A DNA stretch of 64,000 nt from Pseudomonas sp. 7SR1 (GTDB taxonomy: Bacteria > Pseudomonadota > Gammaproteobacteria > Pseudomonadales > Pseudomonadaceae), in the NCBI RefSeq assembly GCF_900156465.1, contig NZ_LT707064.1:5409001-5473000 (forward strand), read 5' to 3'. The notes under the pieces were generated by a model. It saw only the letters and a list, made by a program, of their open reading frames with translations, was not told the origin of the DNA and made no database searches. Of the stretch, positions 63,871 through 64,000 are shown in pieces. A program made the translations under genes and the position numbers. How positions within the stretch are numbered: the first letter of the stretch is position 1; the number at the start of each line of letters is the position of its first letter.

Positions 63871-64000
63871 ATGGACATACCCAGCAAAGACGAACCCGGC
63901 CGTCCCCTCGACAGCGCTTTCCCCTCGCTACAGGATTGCCCAGCCGCCCAACGGGCGTTGGACTATTACTTGAAACCAGGTGTTACGCAGACCCAGGAGC
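63871..64000 (+). CDS. DUF6124-like protein, N-terminal part
   Basis: The first 43 codons of a gene that continues past the window. It starts at ATG 63871, 12 bp after AAGGAG. The protein begins MDIPSKDEPGRPL and reaches AAQRALDYYLKPG, resembling the small Pseudomonas DUF6124 proteins (KLHEAAxRALDHYL pattern, from memory). It is divergent from the S24 repressor, with AATTG-6-CAATT (63798-63813) and TAGTA/TACTA inverted repeats between that could be repressor sites. Confidence 0.6.
   Translation, partial: MDIPSKDEPGRPLDSAFPSLQDCPAAQRALDYYLKPGVTQTQE

Overview
The window looks like a chromosomal segment of a fluorescent Pseudomonas, probably the P. fluorescens species complex. It is GC-rich, genes are densely packed on both strands with strong AAGGAG-type ribosome sites, and it carries Pseudomonas-type REP palindromes, the liu leucine/isovalerate genes, a CrcY-like catabolite-repression sRNA beside the HMG-CoA lyase gene, selD-mnmH, glgE-treS and a split pqiA-pqiB-pqiC operon. 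I see no tRNA, rRNA, insertion sequence, CRISPR array or integrase. Taxonomy is inferred from gene content only.

Layout. 0-12 kb is mixed housekeeping and envelope genes: start of treS, glgE, a 54-aa proline-rich protein, an MgtC protein, a DUF3203 protein, ccoG, a MocR regulator, an SDR, a DyP peroxidase, a class C beta-lactamase, a DUF4174 protein, a TauE/SafE permease and a putative lipoprotein. 12.7-19 kb holds a secreted aldose epimerase, an aldo/keto reductase, an AEC carrier and the tctCBA tricarboxylate transporter. 19-25.6 kb holds DNA polymerase II, a CBS protein and pqiA1-pqiA2-pqiB-pqiC. 25.6-34.3 kb holds two glutathione transferases, a secreted protein made of 13 identical 13-residue repeats, a DUF1615 lipoprotein, a PhzF protein, a histidine phosphatase, a permease and mnmH-selD. 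34.5-42.1 kb holds small secreted proteins, an AotJ/AotO-like pair without its ABC permease, rhodanese/ftrA, a pseudogene broken by an inversion, and cobF with a histidine phosphatase.

42.4-49.7 kb is the most unusual metabolic block. An RpiR regulator is followed on the same strand by a cysteine hydrolase, a glutamine synthetase-like ligase, an N-formylglutamate amidohydrolase-like protein, an APC permease and two arginine N-succinyltransferase-like proteins. It combines the logic of gamma-glutamylation and N-succinylation pathways without the usual dehydrogenases, so it may degrade an unidentified amino acid or amine.

49.9-63 kb holds an oxaloacetate decarboxylase-like gene, an acyl-CoA dehydrogenase divergent from a LysR regulator, and the leucine/isovalerate locus. 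liuR-liuE are separated from liuABCD by an RNA gene that I identify as CrcY (sigma54 promoter, CbrB-like inverted repeat, several A-rich Hfq/Crc motifs, UUCG-loop terminator), a 9-bp tandem repeat, and an opposite-strand acyl-CoA synthetase. Palindromes fitting LiuR sites lie before liuR and between the synthetase and liuA. CA motifs next to the ribosome sites of galM and tctC suggest that genes in this window are themselves Crc/Hfq targets. The window ends with an S24-type repressor whose expected catalytic serine is alanine, and the start of a DUF6124-like gene.
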